A DNA stretch of 30,261 nt from an uncultured Alphaproteobacteria bacterium (GCA_910585375.1 CAJUCZ010000021.1:1-30261), one strand, 5' to 3'. Positions 14,859 through 23,171 are shown, counted from the first letter of the stretch. Notes: a model not told the origin generated them from the letters alone. Program-made: numbers and translations.

Positions 14859-15632
14859 TTATTTCAACACCATATACTCAATCTTCTGCTCATCGGCACT
14901 CAGAACTTTGATTTTATTTCCGGCAATATTAATTATTGCATTATCACGTCTGGGAAAACTGACATTCTGAAAACTTCCGCCGTTATCTGCGGCCTGACTA
15001 TAATCCAGAACCGTAAACCACATCTTGCCGTCGTGCACCCCGTCATACTTAATTTCAAACCCTTTTACCGGTTTGGTTTGTTCGGTCTTTGAGGTCTTAA
15101 CCGGATACATCCGGAGCGTATCCGGCGTCGGCACAAAAGTCGCATCCAAAACGGCCAGCCGACCGTTGCGGATTTGGCCGATTTCATCAAAAAGCTGTCC
15201 GTCCGGTTTCACCATAAAAACATACTTCTCGGAAAAAGTCGGAAAAAGCCGGTATTCCACCCCGTCAATAACCACCGTACCAATGACTTTATAAGTACGA
15301 TCGGCAAAAATTCTGTCCGGAACGGAAGCGCTGTTCATAATTCCATCTTCATTTGCCCGAAGCAAATTCTCACGATATTTGTTAATCCTGTAGACCTTGT
15401 TGCTCAGAACGGTTGCCCCGAGATAAACACTTTGCGGCTCATTGTATTTGATACTTTTTTCATCAACAAATTCACTGCTCACAAGCTGCGGCTCTTTTGC
15501 GGTAAAATTCACCGGATAGGTGCTGAAAGATTCCACCCACTGATTCCTTTGCGGCCATATATTCAAATCCGAGGCTTTAATAGAACATCCGGACAAAATC
15601 CCTACCGTTAACAGCATCACTATTTTTTTCAT
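14859..15632 (-). CDS. Lipoprotein of unknown function
   Basis: The 257-residue protein from the ATG at 15632 (GGA seven bases ahead) has a lipoprotein signal with lipobox ILSGC (Cys16). The mature part is beta-rich and not recognised, with VYLGATVLSNKVYRI, YKVIGTVVIDGVEYRLFP and YVFMVKPDGQLFDEIGQI as blocks. There are no Cys residues beyond the lipobox and no transmembrane helix. It ends about 100 bases before yebC and is divergent from prmA. Expected location is the outer or inner membrane facing the periplasm. The frame's first ATG, four codons earlier, lacks a ribosome site. Confidence 0.82.
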   Translation of the reverse strand: MKKIVMLLTVGILSGCSIKASDLNIWPQRNQWVESFSTYPVNFTAKEPQLVSSEFVDEKSIKYNEPQSVYLGATVLSNKVYRINKYRENLLRANEDGIMNSASVPDRIFADRTYKVIGTVVIDGVEYRLFPTFSEKYVFMVKPDGQLFDEIGQIRNGRLAVLDATFVPTPDTLRMYPVKTSKTEQTKPVKGFEIKYDGVHDGKMWFTVLDYSQAADNGGSFQNVSFPRRDNAIINIAGNKIKVLSADEQKIEYMVLK

Positions 15633-15735
15633 TGTCTTATCCATTATATTTAAACAGTTTGTTAATGAAATGATAATTTAATTACTATACTATATTTGCA
15701 AGTTAGTAAACAACAAATTGAAAGTATGGAACAAC

Positions 15736-16611
15736 ATGAACAACGCCGGAAGCTGCTGGCAAATAATCTTTGCGGCACAAGAAACCACTCCCCCTCTCTT
15801 GGAAGAATTTTTGGAAGAATATTTTGAAGTCGTCGCCTGCGACTATAACGACGACGGACAGGAAATTCCTATCGGCTACACCAGCAAAGACTTCGATTCC
15901 CGAGACTTAAAAAAACAAGCGGACGCCCGCGGAATAAAATTGCCGGAATTCAGCAAAAAACTGCTGACCAGCGAAAACTGGCTCAAAGATAACGTTATTG
16001 AGTTTGCACCGGTAGAAGTGGAAGATTTTCTTGTTTACGGCATACATGAAAAACAAGTTCCCAAAACGGCAAAGCTGCCGATAAAAATTTATGCAGCTAC
16101 GGCTTTCGGTTCCGAACACCAAACCACAAAATCCTGCCTCAAAGCAATTTGTGAACTGAACAGAATGAAAGCGCCTCACGCCAATATTCTGGACGTTGGC
16201 TGCGGTTCCGGCATCTTATCCCTCGGCGCGGCTAAGCTCTGGGGCGCCGAAACTAAGATCACGGCCGTTGACATTGATCAGGAAGCCGTTTGGGTCACCC
16301 GCCAAAACGCCCTTGACAACAATGTCTCGGATTTTGTCACTGCCGAAGTCAGCAACGGCTATCAAGCGGAAATTGTGCAAAAGAATGCACCTTACGATAT
16401 TATCTTCGCCAATATTTTGGCCCGGCCGCTCATTGACATGGCACCAGACCTTGCGACCGGACTGAAGCCCGGAGGCTATGCCATTCTTTCCGGTTTTATC
16501 AATGATCAGGAAGAATGGGTAGTCAATGCCCACACCAATCAGGGGCTGAAACTCGTCAAAATTTACGAACTCGACAACTGGCGTGCCGCTTTAATGGAGA
16601 AACCTCAATGA
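15736..16611 (+). CDS. prmA: Ribosomal protein L11 methyltransferase PrmA
   Basis: Methylates ribosomal protein L11 using S-adenosylmethionine. The 291-residue product has an N-terminal substrate-recognition domain and a Rossmann-fold methyltransferase domain. The SAM motif is DVGCGSG at residues 153-159, ITAVDIDQEAV carries the acidic ribose-binding residue, and the NPPY-like motif reads FANILARPL, as in PrmA. The ATG at 15736 has GGA six bases upstream; a TTG 18 bases earlier is the less likely start. The stop TGA overlaps the start ATG of the next gene (ATGA), so the two are translationally coupled. Confidence 0.92.
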   Translation: MNNAGSCWQIIFAAQETTPPLLEEFLEEYFEVVACDYNDDGQEIPIGYTSKDFDSRDLKKQADARGIKLPEFSKKLLTSENWLKDNVIEFAPVEVEDFLVYGIHEKQVPKTAKLPIKIYAATAFGSEHQTTKSCLKAICELNRMKAPHANILDVGCGSGILSLGAAKLWGAETKITAVDIDQEAVWVTRQNALDNNVSDFVTAEVSNGYQAEIVQKNAPYDIIFANILARPLIDMAPDLATGLKPGGYAILSGFINDQEEWVVNAHTNQGLKLVKIYELDNWRAALMEKPQ

Positions 16612-18281
16612 TTCTCACCGATTTTCAAAAATTAATCAAAGAAAAAGGCTATGACGCCTTCATTGTCACCCGCAACAATATGTTTTTGGGACAGGATATC
16701 CTGCCCGAAGAAAACAAACTGCGGGCACTGACAGGCTTTAGCGGTTCCGCCGGCAATCTGTTGGTTTTGCCCGACCGTGCCGTTTTGTTTGTTGACGGTC
16801 GTTACGAACTTCAGGCCGCACGGGAAGTCGACGCCGCCAAAATTGAAGTCGTTGTCACCAGAGAAAGCATTGCCACCTGGCTGCAAAACAACGTCTTTGA
16901 AAATTTAAAAATCGCCTACAACCCGTGGTGCCACTCCGTCGGCGAAACCGACTATTGGAACCGGATTTTAAAACGCTTTAATTTTGTTGAAGACAAAGAA
17001 AATCTGCTCGGCATCCGTCCGGCAAACAAAGAATGCAACATCTTTGAGCATGACATCCGCTTTGCCGGCATTTCCATGGACGAAAAAATCTCCATGCTGA
17101 CGCCTTACATTCAAAAAAACAAATGTGACGCTTATTTTCTGGCGGCCTGCGACAGCGTTTCCTGGCTGCTCAACCTGCGTTCAAACTGCCTGCCGGATAC
17201 GCCGATTCTGCGTGCCTTTGCCTTAATCTCTGCACAAGGGGAAGTCAGCCTGTTTGCCAATGACTTTACAAAATTGCGCGAAGAACTTGCAAATTATAAC
17301 GGCAAAACTATCGGCATGGCTTATAACAACACGCCGCGCGCCGTATTCAGCCTGATGAAAGAACAAAACATTTGGATTGAAAACGTTGCCAATCCGATTC
17401 TCAATTGGAAAGCCGTCAAAAATCCGGTAGAACTGGACAACGTCCGGCAGGCACACCGTCGGGATGCCGTTGCCGTCTGCAGTTTTCTGCATTGGCTGGA
17501 ACATAACGCAGCCGGAAAGACCGAACTTGATATCGTTGAAAAACTGTACGCCTTCCGCAAACAGGGACAGAACTTTTTTTCCAACAGTTTTGAAACCATT
17601 GCCGGCTTTGCCGAAAACGGCGCCGTCATCCATTACCAGCCCACAGAAGGCACCAATCTGGCATTAAAACACGGCTCTTTGCTGCTGTTGGACAGCGGCG
17701 CGCAATACTATGACGGCACAACGGACATCACCCGCACCGTAGCGGTGGGTACCCCGTCACAGGAAATGGCTGATGACTTTACCACGGTTTTAAAAGCCCA
17801 CATTTCTTTGTCCTCAGCCCTGTTTCCGGAAGGAACTTCCGGTCAGACGCTTGATGTTTTGTCCCGCAGTCTGTTGTGGCGGCAGGGAAAAGATTATAAT
17901 CACGGTACCGGCCATGGTGTCGGCTTTTTCCTGAACGTTCACGAAGGCCCGCAAAGTATCTCTTCCCGCAGCTCGCAAACTCCGCTGCAACCGGGCATGA
18001 TTGTCTCAATTGAACCGGGATACTATCGTGCCGGCCATTACGGCATCCGTATTGAAAATCTGGTTGAAATCCAAACCGCCGGTACCGAAACGCCGATGCT
18101 GTGTTTCCGGCCTTTAACGCTGGTTCCCCTTGATAAAAGGTTGATCAATAAATATCTCCTTACTGAACAGGAAACCGCGTGGGTGAACGACTATCACAGC
18201 CGTGTCTGGACCGAAATCTCGCCGTTGCTGAACGATCAGGATGTCGGAAACTGGCTGAAAGACGCTTGCACCCCGCTTTAA
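16608..18281 (+). CDS. pepP: Xaa-Pro aminopeptidase (M24B)
   Basis: Removes N-terminal residues preceding proline; cytoplasmic dimetal enzyme. The 557-residue protein has two creatinase-like N-terminal domains and a C-terminal pita-bread domain. The metal ligands are visible: Asp362 (LLDSGA), Asp373 (TTDITRT), His436 (in HGTGHGVGF), Glu469 (SIEPGYY) and Glu483 (RIENLVE). The three-domain length matches the eukaryotic-type APP1 group found in alphaproteobacteria rather than short E. coli PepP. The frame is open upstream, but the ATG overlapping the prmA stop is the natural start. Confidence 0.93.
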   Translation: MILTDFQKLIKEKGYDAFIVTRNNMFLGQDILPEENKLRALTGFSGSAGNLLVLPDRAVLFVDGRYELQAAREVDAAKIEVVVTRESIATWLQNNVFENLKIAYNPWCHSVGETDYWNRILKRFNFVEDKENLLGIRPANKECNIFEHDIRFAGISMDEKISMLTPYIQKNKCDAYFLAACDSVSWLLNLRSNCLPDTPILRAFALISAQGEVSLFANDFTKLREELANYNGKTIGMAYNNTPRAVFSLMKEQNIWIENVANPILNWKAVKNPVELDNVRQAHRRDAVAVCSFLHWLEHNAAGKTELDIVEKLYAFRKQGQNFFSNSFETIAGFAENGAVIHYQPTEGTNLALKHGSLLLLDSGAQYYDGTTDITRTVAVGTPSQEMADDFTTVLKAHISLSSALFPEGTSGQTLDVLSRSLLWRQGKDYNHGTGHGVGFFLNVHEGPQSISSRSSQTPLQPGMIVSIEPGYYRAGHYGIRIENLVEIQTAGTETPMLCFRPLTLVPLDKRLINKYLLTEQETAWVNDYHSRVWTEISPLLNDQDVGNWLKDACTPL

Positions 18282-18293
18282 CAAGGGGAAAAC

Positions 18294-18758
18294 ATGAAAA
18301 AACATTTACCGTTGCTTTTCGCCGGCATGGCCGTTATCTCTGCCGTGTCTCCGGCTCAGGCGGCTTTGATATATCAAGGCGCCTACAATCCCGACCAGAG
18401 TATGCAGGAATATTTCGATGCCGCTTATTACAATTATGCCAAACCGATAATCTTTGTCTTCTTCAACAACGATCCCTGCTATAACTGCGCTGAGACCGTT
18501 GCTTTGATTGAACAGATTTATAACCAAAATTATAAAAACCGCTACAGTTTTTTTATCATCAATTATCAAAATGATCAGGAATACAACTTCATCAGTAACT
18601 ACAACCTCTCCCGCCCGTTGGAAGTCGTCCTGCAAAACGTCGCGGACGGACAGGCCATCGGTTTTCGCAAACTGGAAAACCTGCAAAACATGACCTCGGA
18701 TCCGCTGAGTTTTTCAGACTACCTGACAACGGAAATCAACAGCTTTTTCGGAGATTAA
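18294..18758 (+). CDS. Small secreted thioredoxin-like protein
   Basis: A 154-residue protein with a clear signal peptide (KK, hydrophobic core, cleavage near AQA at residue 23). A thioredoxin-like segment follows: strand PIIFVFFNND, then CYNC at residues 62-65 and a helix AETVALIEQIY. A strand RYSFFIINYQ and a cis-Pro-like Pro in NLSRPLEVVL complete the resemblance. It is short for a full thioredoxin, with an unusual CxxC. AAGGGG lies six bases ahead of the ATG, 12 bases behind pepP, so it is likely in the prmA-pepP unit. Its last four bases overlap the convergent membrane-protein gene. A periplasmic redox role is inferred. Confidence 0.75.
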   Translation: MKKHLPLLFAGMAVISAVSPAQAALIYQGAYNPDQSMQEYFDAAYYNYAKPIIFVFFNNDPCYNCAETVALIEQIYNQNYKNRYSFFIINYQNDQEYNFISNYNLSRPLEVVLQNVADGQAIGFRKLENLQNMTSDPLSFSDYLTTEINSFFGD

Positions 18759-19762
18759 AGCTTTTCGCGGCGATGAATGAGCTTTTGTTTTTTCTCTTTC
18801 ATATACTCAAGCAGCCGCCGGCTTTTGATATAGCGCAGATACCCTTCGTAGCTGACCAGAATAATACCGGAAATCACCAGCGGGAAAAGATAATAAATAA
18901 TCCGGTAAGCTACAAGGGCGCCAAACAACAGCGCCTGATTGTGCTCACCCGGTATAATATACATAAACAGCCCCTCAAACACGCCGAGTCCGCCGGGAAC
19001 CTGACTGTAAACCCCCAGCACCTGGGCAATGATAAACACGCCGATAAACACGTCAAAGGGAATCTGCACAAACGGCGTTAAGGAAAAATACAACACCAGT
19101 GACGCCATCAAAATATCTGCCCCACCGATAAAAACCTGCGCCAAGGCCATTTTGAAAGACGGTATGTCAAAGGCAATGTCCTTAATCATAATCGGCTTTT
19201 TATAAAACAGGCTCGCCCCGAAATACAACGCCAGTCCTACAGCCGACACAATCGTAATAATCAAAGTCGTCATATGAGAAACAGAACCCTCGCCAAAAGC
19301 ATGATCCGGCGTCAGAAAATAACCGAGAATAATCAGGAAGAAACAAGCAACCAGATAAGTAAAACCGGAAAAAGTCACCATTTTTACAATATCCGTGGCA
19401 TGAAAACGCCAGCGCGTGTAAAGACGATAACGGATAGCGCCGCCGGAAACAATTGCATGTCCGGCATTGTTGCTGACCGAAAACCCGATAAATCCCGCAA
19501 AAATCCATTTGAGAGGGGAAAGCTTGCGACCGATATATTTAATCGCCAGATAATCGTAAGAAGAAAGAGCCACATACCCCAGAAAAGAAGCTGCCGCGGC
19601 CATAATCAGATTTTTTTTCGGAATGCTGAGCACGGCATTTTCAATATCGGCAAGGTCATATTTTGAAAGCTGATGATAGAGCATATAAGCCGCCACCCCG
19701 AAAAAAAACAAACCGGACCAGGAAATAATTTTCTTAATCAGTCTTTTAGCCTTAACCGACAT
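18755..19762 (-). CDS. UPF0104/YbhN-like membrane protein (LPG synthase TM family)
   Basis: An integral inner-membrane protein of 335 residues with about eight hydrophobic segments. It resembles the flippase-like transmembrane half of MprF and the YbhN/UPF0104 family (AglD-related). Typical blocks are AGFIGFSVSNNAGHAIVSGGAIRYRLY, quoted in part as NNAGHAIVSGGAIRYR, and QVPGGLGVFEGL near the C-terminal side, followed by AYRIIYYLFPL. The cytosolic lysyl-transferase domain of full MprF is absent. The basic C-terminal tail is cytoplasmic. It may move lipids or bear on cardiolipin biology, as proposed for YbhN; substrate unknown. Confidence 0.87.
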   Translation of the reverse strand: MSVKAKRLIKKIISWSGLFFFGVAAYMLYHQLSKYDLADIENAVLSIPKKNLIMAAAASFLGYVALSSYDYLAIKYIGRKLSPLKWIFAGFIGFSVSNNAGHAIVSGGAIRYRLYTRWRFHATDIVKMVTFSGFTYLVACFFLIILGYFLTPDHAFGEGSVSHMTTLIITIVSAVGLALYFGASLFYKKPIMIKDIAFDIPSFKMALAQVFIGGADILMASLVLYFSLTPFVQIPFDVFIGVFIIAQVLGVYSQVPGGLGVFEGLFMYIIPGEHNQALLFGALVAYRIIYYLFPLVISGIILVSYEGYLRYIKSRRLLEYMKEKKQKLIHRREKL

Positions 19763-19882
19763 ATCTCTCCAACTTCTTTCATAAAAAATCTTTTAAACCA
19801 GTGTATAATATATGGCGGAATAAATTAAATTACAATTAATTTTACAAATAACAACACAGACAAAACGGCAAACAAATTTCTA

Positions 19883-19911
19883 TTGACAAGGAGAGAAAGG
19901 CAGTATATAAA
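19883..19911 (+). promoter_or_regulatory. Promoter of tRNA-Thr
   Basis: Perfect TTGACA at 19883-19888, a 17-base spacer, and TATAAA at 19906-19911; start expected near 19917, a few bases ahead of the mature tRNA. Confidence 0.8.
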
Positions 19912-19925
19912 CATCGTCAGTCAGC

Positions 19926-20001
19926 GCCGACATAGCTCAGTTGGTAGAGCTACTGATTTGTAATCAGTGGGTCGGGAGTTCGAGTCTCTCTGTCGGCACC
20001 A
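19926..20001 (+). tRNA. tRNA-Thr (anticodon UGU)
   Basis: A full cloverleaf: acceptor GCCGACA with TGTCGGC, D arm GCTC/GAGC, and anticodon stem ACTGA/TCAGT with loop TTTGTAA (anticodon TGT, reads ACA). The T arm is GGGAG/CTCTC with TTCGAGT, the discriminator is A, and CCA is encoded (19999-20001). Its own promoter and terminator bracket it, so it is a single-gene unit. Confidence 0.97.
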
Positions 20002-20014
20002 TTAAAACAAAAAT

Positions 20015-20037
20015 AGCACCCTTGTGGTGCTTTTTTT
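20015..20037 (+). terminator. Intrinsic terminator of tRNA-Thr
   Basis: AGCACC at 20015-20020 pairs with GGTGCT at 20026-20031, loop of five, followed by a T run. Flanking AAAACAAAAA and TTTTTTGTTTT extend the complementarity. Confidence 0.88.
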
Positions 20038-20098
20038 GTTTTAATATATATTATAAAAAACTCGAACTTCCGCCCTACAGCCTCAAAACTCTGCAAAA

Positions 20099-20129
20099 AA
20101 GTTGCCTGTTTTGCGAAAACAGGCAACTT
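20099..20129 (-). terminator. Strong terminator on the minus strand
   Basis: AAGTTGCCTGTTTT at 20099-20112 and its exact complement at 20116-20129, three-base loop GCG; on the minus strand six T follow. It should end transcripts of the 75-residue gene at 20279-20506, about 150 bases away. Confidence 0.88.
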
Positions 20130-20136
20130 CAAAGTC

Positions 20137-20278
20137 TCACATGGTCAGAGCATGCGCCAGATAAGCCGGCCCGACATTGTTATTGATTTTCTCCGTCAGC
20201 ATTTCTTTCTAAGGAAAATGCCTGCCATCAGGACAAAAAATTTTTCGCAACAAATCAAGCTTAAAATAACGCGCTGAT
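20137..20278 (-). other. 3' trailer with possible gene remnant
   Basis: Between the 75-aa gene and its terminator there is a 21-codon frame (20202 down to 20137, ending AYLAHALTM). It is preceded in the same frame by a TAG, and before that by more open sequence (RYFKLDLLRKIFCPDG). It may be a decayed gene end or simple trailer. No ribosome site is convincing. Confidence 0.2.
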
Positions 20279-20506
20279 TTATTTCTCTTTTTTTATCTCA
20301 TCAACAATGGCTGAAATCGCATTACTCGCACCGCTTTTCTCTTCCATTTCAATTTGCGCATGCACATGGTCGGCAATATGCTTCAACTTATGCCAAAAAC
20401 CGTTTTCCCAAGCCACAACCGTTCCCCAAATTGCCATCACCGATACAATAATCGTACAGATAGCTTCCATAATATCCATTTTGTCTTTAAAACTGAGTTT
20501 ATCCAT
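20279..20506 (-). CDS. Small single-span membrane protein
   Basis: From the ATG at 20506, which has GGAGG seven bases upstream, the product has 75 residues. A short charged N-terminus (MDKLSFKDKMD) is followed by one membrane helix (AICTIIVSVMAIWGTVVAW) and an amphipathic, His- and Glu-rich tail (HKLKHIADHVHAQIEMEE). Not recognised. The frame runs upstream to 20554 without a better start. The gene is divergent from arsR. The His-rich tail next to a metal-resistance operon is suggestive but proves nothing. Confidence 0.7.
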   Translation of the reverse strand: MDKLSFKDKMDIMEAICTIIVSVMAIWGTVVAWENGFWHKLKHIADHVHAQIEMEEKSGASNAISAIVDEIKKEK

Positions 20507-20653
20507 ATCTGCCTCCGCATTTAATATGCGCCGCAAAAAAACAGCTTCAAGCAAGATTATACCTTTTATCTAAAAAAAACTTTATTATAGATTTTTTTAC
20601 GGATTTGCCTTAGCATAAATAACCAAAAACTTTTATTCAACGGAAACAAACCA

Positions 20654-21016
20654 ATGTCAGAAAAACTGCAGCCACATTGCCACCATTGCGAAAAAATCGA
20701 AGACATCATGACCAATATGCCGGATACACAATCTTTCGAAAGGGCATCGGAAACATTCCAACTCATCAGTGATCCCGCCCGCCTGCGTATCCTCTGGCTG
20801 CTCTGCCATCGCGAAGTCTGCGTCAACAACATCGCCTATATCGTAAACATGAGCGCTCCCGCCGTTTCTCACCATCTCCGCCTGCTCAAACAAGCCCGCC
20901 TTTTAACCAGCCGCCGCGATGGCAAGGAAATGTACTATAAACTGTCCTCATCACCGGAAGCCGGCCTCGTTCACAAAGCCGTTGACGATATTCTGAATAT
21001 CACCTGCCCCGCTTAA
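20654..21016 (+). CDS. ArsR/SmtB-family metal-responsive repressor
   Basis: A 120-residue winged-helix repressor that should leave DNA on binding metal. The core is SDPARLRILWLLCHREVCVNNI, quoted in part (RLRILWLL), followed by the recognition helix segment MSAPAVSHHLRLLKQARLL and the wing RRDGKEMYYKL. Possible metal ligands are the N-terminal Cys/His cluster HCHHCEK (residues 8-14), Cys in EVCVNN (where ArsR/CadC have ELCVCDL) and a C-terminal Cys (ITCPA). The combination fits a Zn/Cd/Pb sensor of CadC/CmtR kind. It lies directly upstream of the HMA protein and ATPase, and a palindromic promoter between them is its likely operator. Confidence 0.9.
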   Translation: MSEKLQPHCHHCEKIEDIMTNMPDTQSFERASETFQLISDPARLRILWLLCHREVCVNNIAYIVNMSAPAVSHHLRLLKQARLLTSRRDGKEMYYKLSSSPEAGLVHKAVDDILNITCPA

Positions 21017-21028
21017 AAAAATTACGCA

Positions 21029-21075
21029 TTGACATTTGAACCGAACAGATATACAATTAAATACATGTTTAATTG
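21029..21075 (+). promoter_or_regulatory. Promoter with overlapping palindromic operator
   Basis: TTGACA at 21029-21034, a 17-base spacer, and TACAAT at 21052-21057. Overlapping the -10 and start is the inverted repeat CAATTAAA (21054-21061), six bases, TTTAATTG (21068-21075). This is the size of ArsR/SmtB operators and is placed so that bound repressor would block polymerase. I saw no matching palindrome upstream of arsR itself. Confidence 0.72.
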
Positions 21076-21091
21076 TTTAACCAAGGTCTTT

Positions 21092-21307
21092 ATGAAAAAA
21101 ATTTATCAGCTTGAAAATCTGGATTGCGCCAACTGCGCCGCCAAAATCGAAAACGCCGTCAGAGAAATCAATGGTGTTACCAACGCTTCCGTCAGCTTTA
21201 TGACTCAAAAACTGATGATTGAAACCGATGCCGATATTGACCAAATTATGGAAGAAGTCAAAAAAGTGATTCGCAAAGTTGAACCCGACTGCGAAATTGT
21301 TTTATAA
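21092..21307 (+). CDS. Stand-alone heavy-metal-associated (HMA) domain protein
   Basis: A 71-residue ferredoxin-like HMA domain: YQLENLDCANCAAKIENAV with the metal-binding CxxC at Cys12 and Cys15, followed by GVTNASVSFMTQKLMIET. A third Cys is near the end (EPDCEIVL), as in N-terminal domains of Cd/Zn ATPases. It should bind Zn, Cd or Pb and hand it to the ATPase encoded 10 bases downstream. The ATG at 21092 with AAGG upstream is the start; the frame's earlier TTG is the -35 hexamer of the promoter. Confidence 0.88.
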   Translation: MKKIYQLENLDCANCAAKIENAVREINGVTNASVSFMTQKLMIETDADIDQIMEEVKKVIRKVEPDCEIVL

Positions 21308-21317
21308 GGATATCCGG

Positions 21318-23171
21318 ATGAATAAAAAACTGAAAAAACAGCTCAAAAAAATCATTCTGGCTGCAATTCTGTTTGCCGCAGGCTTTCTGCCGCTGCCGCA
21401 GTTCTGGCCGTTGTTTTTGTTCACTGCCGCTTATTTGCTGGTCGGAACAGATATTATATTTCAGGCCCTCCGCAACTTCAGATACGGACAGATTTTCGAC
21501 GAGAATTTTCTCATGACGCTGGCTACCTTCGGGGCTTTTGCTCTTGGAGAATATTCCGAAGCCGTTGCCGTTATGCTATTTTTTCAAATCGGCGAATTAT
21601 TTCAAAGCTACGCTGTCAACCGTTCGCGCCAATCCATAACCGAACTGATGAACATCCGGCCCGATCACGCCAATGTCCGCCGCGGCAAAGAAATCCTGAC
21701 TGTCAGTCCGGAAGAAGTCAAAACCGGTGAAACCATCGTCATCCGTCCCGGAGAAAGAATCCCGCTTGACGGCATTGTTACAAAAGGTTCCTCGGCGTTG
21801 GATACGGCGGCGCTAACCGGTGAATCCATGCCACGGGACGTTGCTGCAGGCGCAGAGGTTTTAAGCGGCTGCATCAACCTGACCGGCGTATTGGAAGTCA
21901 AAACCACCGCGGAATTCGCCGCCTCAACCGTTTCTCAAATTTTGGAACTGGTTGAAAACGCTTCCTCACAAAAAGCCGGCATTGAAAACTTCATTACCCG
22001 TTTCGCCCGCTGCTACACGCCGGTTGTTGTTATTATTGCCGCTTTTCTGGCCGTTGTGCCGCCTTTGCTTTCCGGAAGCATGGACTTTCGCGACTGGGGC
22101 TACCGCGCCATAACTTTTTTGGTAATCTCCTGCCCCTGCGCTCTCGTTATCTCAATTCCGCTGAGCTTTTTCGGCGGATTGGGCGCGGCCTCGCGCTGCG
22201 GCATCCTCATCAAAGGCAGCAACTATCTGGAAGCTCTGGCCGAAGCCGGCACCGTTGTCTTTGACAAAACCGGAACCCTGACAAAAGGGCTGTTCAAAGT
22301 TATAAAAATCAACCCGCAGGGCATTTCAAAAACCGAACTTTTGCGACTGGCTGCCCACGCCGAAGCTCATTCCACACACCCGATTGCGGTCTCTGTCCGC
22401 GAAGCCTGGGGCCGGCAGCCTGACCTGAGTATTGTTTCTGACGTCAAAGAACTCTCCGGCCATGGCATCACCGCCCGCATCGGCAAAGACGAAGTTGCCG
22501 CCGGAAACTTTGAGTTTATTAAAAGTCTGGGCATTGCCGCCCATGAAGACCACACCCCCGGCACGGCAGTTTATTTGGCCGTCAACAAAAAGTCCGCCGG
22601 CTCAATTATCATCGCGGATGAAGTCCGGCCGGATGCCCAAACCGCCATTGCCGCCTTAAAAGCCGAAGGCGTAAAACAAACGGTAATGCTGACCGGCGAC
22701 CGCAGCGACATTGCCACCGAAATTGCAAAAGAAACCGGCATTGATAAATACTTTGCCAATCTGCTTCCGTCCGGTAAAGTTAAAAAAATCGAAGAGTTGA
22801 TGACCGTTTCGAACAACCATGGAAAAGTCATCTTTGTCGGCGATGGCATTAACGACGCTCCCGTTCTTGCCCGTTCCGACATCGGAATTGCCATGGGCGG
22901 CATCGGCTCGGATGCGGCAATTGAAGCGGCGGATATTGTCATTATGACCGACGAGCCGTCAAAAATTGCTTCTGCCATCCGCATTGCCCGCAGAACGCTG
23001 CGCATTGCGAAAGAAAACATTGTCTTTGCCCTCGGCGTCAAATTTCTGGTTTTGGCACTTGGTGCCGCCGGTTATGCCTCAATTTGGGCAGCGGTTTTTG
23101 CCGACGTCGGCGTTTCGGTCATTGCCGTTCTGAATGCGGCCCGCGCCCTGCGCCTGCATAAAAGTTGCTGA
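21318..23171 (+). CDS. zntA: Zn/Cd/Pb-exporting P1B-type ATPase without HMA domain
   Basis: An inner-membrane metal efflux ATPase, 617 residues. It has the transmembrane metal site CPC at 272-274 in SCPCALVISIP and the phosphorylated Asp316 in VFDKTGTLTKG. Also present are TGES in the actuator domain, the HP pair in AHSTHPIAV, and GDGINDAP with Asp509. The CPCx4SxP motif together with the late Lys (GVKFLVLAL) and Asp (FADVGVSVIA) are marks of the Zn/Cd/Pb class (PIB-2). Unlike E. coli ZntA it begins right at the first membrane helices, with the HMA domain supplied by the preceding gene. AAGG lies eight bases ahead of the ATG. Substrate choice among Zn, Cd and Pb is not decidable here. Confidence 0.93.
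   Translation: MNKKLKKQLKKIILAAILFAAGFLPLPQFWPLFLFTAAYLLVGTDIIFQALRNFRYGQIFDENFLMTLATFGAFALGEYSEAVAVMLFFQIGELFQSYAVNRSRQSITELMNIRPDHANVRRGKEILTVSPEEVKTGETIVIRPGERIPLDGIVTKGSSALDTAALTGESMPRDVAAGAEVLSGCINLTGVLEVKTTAEFAASTVSQILELVENASSQKAGIENFITRFARCYTPVVVIIAAFLAVVPPLLSGSMDFRDWGYRAITFLVISCPCALVISIPLSFFGGLGAASRCGILIKGSNYLEALAEAGTVVFDKTGTLTKGLFKVIKINPQGISKTELLRLAAHAEAHSTHPIAVSVREAWGRQPDLSIVSDVKELSGHGITARIGKDEVAAGNFEFIKSLGIAAHEDHTPGTAVYLAVNKKSAGSIIIADEVRPDAQTAIAALKAEGVKQTVMLTGDRSDIATEIAKETGIDKYFANLLPSGKVKKIEELMTVSNNHGKVIFVGDGINDAPVLARSDIGIAMGGIGSDAAIEAADIVIMTDEPSKIASAIRIARRTLRIAKENIVFALGVKFLVLALGAAGYASIWAAVFADVGVSVIAVLNAARALRLHKSC

Noticed and set aside
16515..16607. N-terminal extension of the aminopeptidase
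   Set aside because: It would overlap prmA by 97 bases; the ATG at 16608 overlapping the prmA stop is the standard coupled start.
19950..20132. 60-codon minus-strand frame across the tRNA
   Set aside because: It is the antisense of tRNA-Thr (the ETRTPDPLITN pattern is a well-known artefact) and of its terminator.
21029..21091. N-terminal extension of the HMA protein from a TTG
   Set aside because: The TTG belongs to the -35 hexamer; the ATG at 21092 with AAGG begins the HMA domain.
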